Assembly: GCA_016800925.1 (NCBI GenBank)
Contig: JABCPU010000038.1
Span: forward strand, 124,001 to 188,000
DNA from: Suillus spraguei
Lineage: Eukaryota > Basidiomycota > Agaricomycetes > Boletales > Suillaceae
DNA: 64,000 bases
Reading direction: 5' to 3'
In this document: piece by piece, positions 59,040 to 64,000 of the stretch
Layout of the letters: each line of letters begins with the position of its first letter
Position numbering within the stretch: position 1 is the first letter of the stretch
The notes under the pieces: generated by a model
The model's database searches: none
Told to the model about the DNA's origin: nothing
What the model saw: the letters and a program-made list of their open reading frames with translations, nothing else
Program-made: the position numbers and the translations under genes

Positions 59040-60430
59040 GTAGAATTTACTTCGTAAAGCCTCGTGGCTCGAGTATTACAGACCCACAGATATTGATATT
59101 TTGTTCTAGGTCAGGCCCCAAGTACTCAGCACGCATCTTGATACACACATTTTTATTGATGCAGCTCCTGCTCATCGTATACAATACAAGTCACAAGTTG
59201 TATTGAAATGATCAGGCAGAATATCATGTGCAAAGCAGATGTGACAATGATAACATGGGACTGGGTTCACGGACACGATATCCCATACCCCAACTTCAAC
59301 ACTCGCCACCAATACAGGAGCTACGAGAAAATCTTAGATTAATCTGTCAAGCACGCTGTTCACATCGGTAAATCAAAGGTTACTCGTTTGCGAAGATACA
59401 GTTCACCTCCTCTTACCCTTCCAGTGAGCTATCATCTCACCCATCAATAATATATAAGGAATACCGTGCTGCGCAATCACTACATATTAGATTCACGAGT
59501 GTCGGCGATGATTAAGAGCTCAGTCGAATTAATGTATTGTCAATGATGGAAGTTGTAATCATTAGACACGGCTATAATGTACCACCATGGGACCTAGTAA
59601 CTGAATAGTCTCAAGTTACCATCAGTTGTGGGGCTGACCTAGATAATTTCCCTTACGCCGAGGCGGTCGGAACGAAGCTTTGAAGTTGCTCTCTATATGT
59701 GTCGTGTAGTTCCCAATTCCAGTAAGAGCGGTGATTAAAGACGCAATTCTTACAGAAGGTTTCCTGCGATCGGAAACTGGACACCTGGATCCTGGAACCG
59801 AGCTAAAGAGCTGTGTTCAAGACCTTGATGTGATCTACCGCAGCAAGAGCCTCTGAAATAGTAATCATTGGGGCCTGAGGGTCGGAGGTATTACTTATTG
59901 ATAGGGCCGCCACCAAGACTACCTGGAGTTAGTTGATGTTGATTCCTCAAACACGTACTGATGGTGGAAAGGACCTGAGAGGACTCACACGTGGTTGATG
60001 CTAGTGGATAGGAGAGCACATAGTACCTTCAATCGGTCGTCCCAATATGGAAGTACTAACTTAGGTGGTTTCCATCCGACTTAGTCCGGGATTTCAAAGC
60101 TTCATCATTTGGACTACAATTATGACAGATATTATATGTATTTTAGAGTAGATAAAGCTTTGCATCATTTTATAATTTTCGGGTCAGTTACCTGATGCGC
60201 CCCCCCACTTAACTCAAACTTGAACTTGAAGCTCGCTCTTGTCTTCAATGTCTCGCATCTATCATGGTTCTTGCTAAAGCGTACCCCACGCAAGGAACCA
60301 CTGGCTTCGCGAAACATTCCAGTGAGTATCCATAACTCATCACCATGGAGGCTGATAAACGTAACCTGCTGCTAGATGTGGGGAAGCGCAAATCACACAG
60401 AAACTCAACAAAGGAATAAGACCTCCATAG
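59040..60430. other. Region with no recognisable gene
   Basis: No ORF above background and no splice-linked exon chain found on either strand. Probably intergenic, possibly including regulatory sequence of the aspartic protease's 3' neighbour. Confidence 0.5.
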
Positions 60431-60530
60431 CCTATTTTATGAACCGTACGTAGTATGTACAACCTTCAACAAATCCGTATGCTGCTCTACATCTGCAAAA
60501 CTATCCTTCGTATACTTTGGTAATTCCACA

Positions 60531-62013
60531 TTAGTTGGTGACGGCATCAGTGAATGAGGTTTGGGCAAAACCGACCCGGGAGTTGGTGGTATCGAGCACA
60601 GTGTAGAAGCGCTGGATGAATACGTAGCCATTGATGAAGTCAAGCCCTTTGCCACTGGGCGCGCCAAGATCACAAACGATGAGATATATGGAACCCTTCT
60701 CACCACCAATATGGGTGTTGAGAGAGCGAGGCCAGATTTGGGCGTTTGGGGTGAGACTGACCGTTTGCTGTGAAAAACGATGAACAATGGGTGTGAGAGC
60801 TGACAGAATTTCCATACCTTGTCAATATTGAAATCCAGGTTCTTCAGAGCACCGTACTGGTCAGAGGTAACCATGAGAAGTTTAGTCAACGGATCCACAG
60901 TAGCACTGGTCGCAGCCTGGTATGTGTGGTAGGCATCTGTCGAACGCTAATTAGACCATTATTACTCGCTGTACTCTAGTAGATACACACCGGTGGCAAG
61001 AAGAAGAAAGGTGGTGCCAGAATCGACGACACCAGCGGTGGATGATAAGATTGTTTTGGATCCATATGTGATGGCCTGATTGAAACCCCAATAGGCCGAT
61101 GCAGGGTTGGTTTCGGTGATAGGACTGAAATAAAACAATTATTAACAGTCTGAATCGATCTAGGAACTGAGGTATCTTACGTGTATACAATGTCACCCTT
61201 GCACTTGGAAGGGTCAGCTCCACCAAAGGTGAGTTCTCCACCGGAGTCTAACCGTGAAGGACCGACCTCGGGCTGGAAAAAGATACCAACAACGTCCGCA
61301 GGAATATTGCCTTGGGAATACAGATTGTCAGTGACAGTCGGAATCGTCTCCATCTTCAAATCCAAATCTTGCAGGGTGCCGCGTGTCAAGAGTACAGGCC
61401 CGATGCCAAGGATACCGTCAAGACCACTATAGCCGACTGATTTAGAAGCAACACCGAACGACTGCGGGATGATAGTGAGCCCAGGACCGAGAGTGAGGGT
61501 GTCGAGGTACTCGGTTCCTATAGATAATCGTAGGTATTTTCAACTTATGATATCATTGTATGTCGCACCAGAAAAGTGACCAGAACCGTAGCCAACGGTC
61601 ACAGGTTGCTCAATGTTGATGGCGCTGCCGGTTGGCACGTACGGAGTAGAGGAGTTAATCCATGTGTTCGAGCTACCGCTGTCGACCAACAAGGTGTCTT
61701 CAATAATATATCAGCAGCCGTATGGTTTCTCAGTATTGAACTTACAGCTTGTAGGGGGGTTGCCAATGCCAACTGAGACGGTGTAGATCATATAATCATT
61801 TGTCAAAGGAGCATTGAAAAAATGTTGTCCGCGCATGCTGGGATCCCTAAGGGCGTTCGCACGAGCTTTATCGCGCGCCAAGATGTTATTAGTAGTACTA
61901 TCGGAGAACTGTAGCCTCCTGGCCATGGGGATGGTGACAGGGGATTTGCTAGCTTGAACGGGCGATCCCGTGATTGACAAAACTAGGGTTAATAAGGATG
62001 CAGAGGAAAACAT
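60531..62013 (-). CDS. Secreted pepsin-like aspartic protease (A1, polyporopepsin type)
   Basis: Six exons with five short GT-AG introns. The start MFSSASLLTLVLSITGSPVQAS at 62013 is a clear signal peptide, and a basic propeptide follows. The first catalytic motif is LLVDSGSSNTW and the second VVDSGTTFLLL. Other landmarks are YTVSVGIGNPPTS, VTVGYGSG, LDGILGIGP and GGELTFGGAD. The C-terminus is SLTPNAQIWPRSLN, then GLDFINGYVFIQRFY, LDTTNSRVGFAQ and TDAVTN with stop at 60531. This is the standard order of a basidiomycete acid protease acting outside the cell. No lesion seen. A broken plus-strand copy of the 3' end lies at 8150-8620. Confidence 0.93.
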
Positions 62014-62019
62014 GGCCTA

Positions 62020-62790
62020 CTGGAAAGTAATGGTATCATACTTAGTAGCCCATTATCATTATATATGTGCTAGCGGATGGGATCATCGGCATAGGCACCT
62101 TACTAGCCACGAGTCAACTGAAAAAAGCGACGAGGTAGTTGCGATCTGTGTCATCAAGCCTGAGAGTGCAAGGATTCAGCTTCTCAATAAAATGTGGTAA
62201 GAGACGGTTTGCTTTTGATACCAGGTGGCAGGGATATACAATTCCCCTGTTTACCCACGTGGCCTCACGTTCATTTCTGCAGACCAATTATGAATACACC
62301 TTGGACCAAGTGGCAGAACGTTCGCGTCAGTGTCAAGGTTAGTGTGGCAAGCATCGCTAAGGAGCACGAAATAAATGAAACCAAACACTGATCGGACATT
62401 AAAAATGTATGTGGCTTAGTCGAAGTGTACTATCATTCCGGGTAATCTGCAACATTTTCAGCAAATCTTTTGTAGCTCGTCAATCACTTCATATTATCTT
62501 CCACGAATTTAGGGTGTTGTAGATTAGTACCGCCTCTATATAGATCTGATTTTTTCTTATTTTTAGGATTTTGTGGTGTGGTGTCGGATGAAAGCCGAGA
62601 AAATCCAGGGTCTGACTCAGTGTTCGTCCGGTCGCCGAACGTTCACAAAAGTCAGTGAATGTTCACCGGTGAACGTCACTATGTCGACAGGTAAACGTGA
62701 ACAGCTATGGTACCAGGAGTCCGAGAGAAAATATTATATAATCGTATCTGATTGGCTAAGGCCCGCATCACCAAGAAACTCGTCAGTCAT
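62020..62790. other. Intergenic region between protease and hAT gene
   Basis: No gene recognised. The side near 62020-62200 should contain the protease promoter. GAACGTTCAC and GGTGAACGTC words near 62637-62680 are inverted relative to each other. Confidence 0.45.
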
Positions 62791-62791
62791 T

Positions 62792-64000
62792 TTACTCGTC
62801 CAAAATCTCATCTGCTTGCGGAAATTCTGGGTCGTCAATACCATCGGCATCCAAATCCAACAGCTCGTATAACTCAACCTCTGCATCTAAGCCTCGTATG
62901 GCTGTTTGGTAGAAGGATCCTAGCCAATCTTGAGCACGAGAAAAATCAAAGAGATCCTTGATAGGAATTTGCTGGAAGTCTGACGGATTGGTAGTTGCCT
63001 CCGTAATCTCGGAGATGGTGAATGTCTCTTCATCCTCGACAGCTTGAATCAAGTGTGCAGCAATTTGCCGTATCCCTCTGTGCTCATGAACTTCATTGCT
63101 CGTCTGCTGGGAATCATCACCAAAGGCATCTGTGTCACCCTCTGTAGGGTTAGCCTCAGTGGTATTCTGGCAGTAGCACCGTTTGAGACGCTTCTTGACG
63201 GAGCCTGCGCGAACATGTTCCTCGTGGAGGTACATCTTTAACTCTGCAAGTAGCATAAGATTCTGAGTGGAAAGCCGATTTCGCCATTTCGTCAGGATTG
63301 CGCCAAAGATACTGAAAAGACGCTCGCATGAAGCAGAATTTGGACAGATCGAAAGAATTCGCTGAGTGCCCTATGGGTAGAAATAGGTTAGATATTGAGG
63401 AATACAGCTCCGAGTCTAGTAAATATATTACCTGTTCCTTTGCGCGAGATACTAAAATCTGTGTATATATATTGAGTGGCTGGAACTCGGGTGAACTTTT
63501 CAAATAATTATCGAGATCTGTAAAAAGTTCGAGTGGTGGCACACCACCATAAAAACGCGTCCAGAGGCGACTGAAAAGGGACATCAGCCCGGCACGTGTT
63601 GTCAGGGGAATATTTTTGAATGGTTTGTCTTTGTAGAGTGGGTCAACGATAACGGCGGCAATGAAGACCTCTTGATCAATTTGAGCCCATCGACGCTCGG
63701 CACTCTCTAGGACCACATTTCGAGCCACAAGATCAGTTTCATCACCGACTTTCGAATAACGGTAATAAAGAAACCCAAACGAGATTGGAATATGTTCAGG
63801 TTTCGAGTGGGCAGCTTGGTGAATATTCGTCATTAGCGCAATTTGTTCCAAAAGATTTTTCCATCTAAATGGTAGTGCAATGTCAGTCAAAATTATGTTA
63901 TGTTACAACGAGAATGTTCCTACCAAGCCATTGCATGCCAGAATGTTGGATTTTTTATTGTCATAATGGCAGCTGAGGTCTTTGCTCGTGAACGAGCATC
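62792..64000 (-). CDS. hAT-family transposase, partial (5' end beyond the window)
   Basis: Exons at 62792-63370 and 63432-63864 and a third beginning at 63924 that runs off the edge. The 62792-63370 exon contains CPNSASCERLFSIFGAILTK and WRNRLSTQNLMLLAELK, the hAT C-terminal dimerisation region. An acidic tail ends DEILDE with stop at 62792. Upstream, ERRWAQIDQEVFIAAVIVDP fits the segment before it in hAT proteins. Joining the 63924 and 63864 exons at the obvious GT-AG sites gives TGA at the junction as I read it. The copy may therefore be decayed, or the splice differs. Bases 62620-62700 contain short inverted GTTCAC/GTGAAC words that could belong to a terminal repeat. Confidence 0.7.

Overview
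The window looks like chromosomal DNA of a mushroom-forming basidiomycete (Agaricomycetes). Genes are cut by many short (about 50 nt) GT-AG introns. The recognisable families (CYP51, DUF6533 membrane proteins, DUF6532, a polyporopepsin-type aspartic protease, Plavaka-type DNA transposons) are typical of that class. No bacterial features, rRNA genes or CRISPR arrays were seen. All calls are from reading the sequence; nothing was searched against a database.

Layout. 410-1095: tandem array of five tRNA-derived, Pol III-like units of about 150 bp, minus strand. 2.8-54.9 kb: an unusual tandem array of CYP51 (lanosterol/eburicol 14-alpha-demethylase, ERG11) genes. Seven gene-length copies lie on the minus strand (8878-10908, 28416-30442, 32246-34286, 37431-39497, 42875-44899, 47417-49462, 52857-54889) and one truncated inverted relic on the plus strand (about 2810-3620). 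Copies 1, 2, 3 and 6 read as intact 8-exon genes of about 550 codons. Copy 4 has an altered C-terminal tail, copy 7 has one frameshift in the I-helix, and copy 5 is multiply frameshifted. Each copy lies tail-to-tail with a decayed DUF6533-type multi-span membrane protein gene, so the amplified unit is CYP51 plus DUF6533 relic. The inverted copy keeps the same convergent arrangement.

The 17.5 kb between CYP51 copies 1 and 2 is long because the intervening DUF6533 relic was hit by mobile elements. A Plavaka-type transposon (13900-22442; 2-bp TSD CT) carries a transposase and a DUF6532 gene, and itself contains an internally deleted LTR element (13952-15588; TSD GCACT). A Ty1/copia element (22592-27875; TSD CCCTG) has six in-frame stops and contains a MITE (26953-27219; TSD AT). 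Other insertions include a foldback MITE (13774-13883) and a 115-bp poly-A-tailed non-LTR fragment (51594-51708; 9-bp TSD).

The right flank (55.1-64 kb) is ordinary gene space: an RNase II-family, DSS1/CYT-4-like, probably mitochondrial exoribonuclease; a STAND NTPase relic; a secreted A1 aspartic protease; and a hAT-type transposase running off the window. A decayed copy of the 3' end of that protease gene lies 52 kb away at 8.15-8.62 kb, next to CYP51 copy 1, so the array and its right flank have exchanged sequence.
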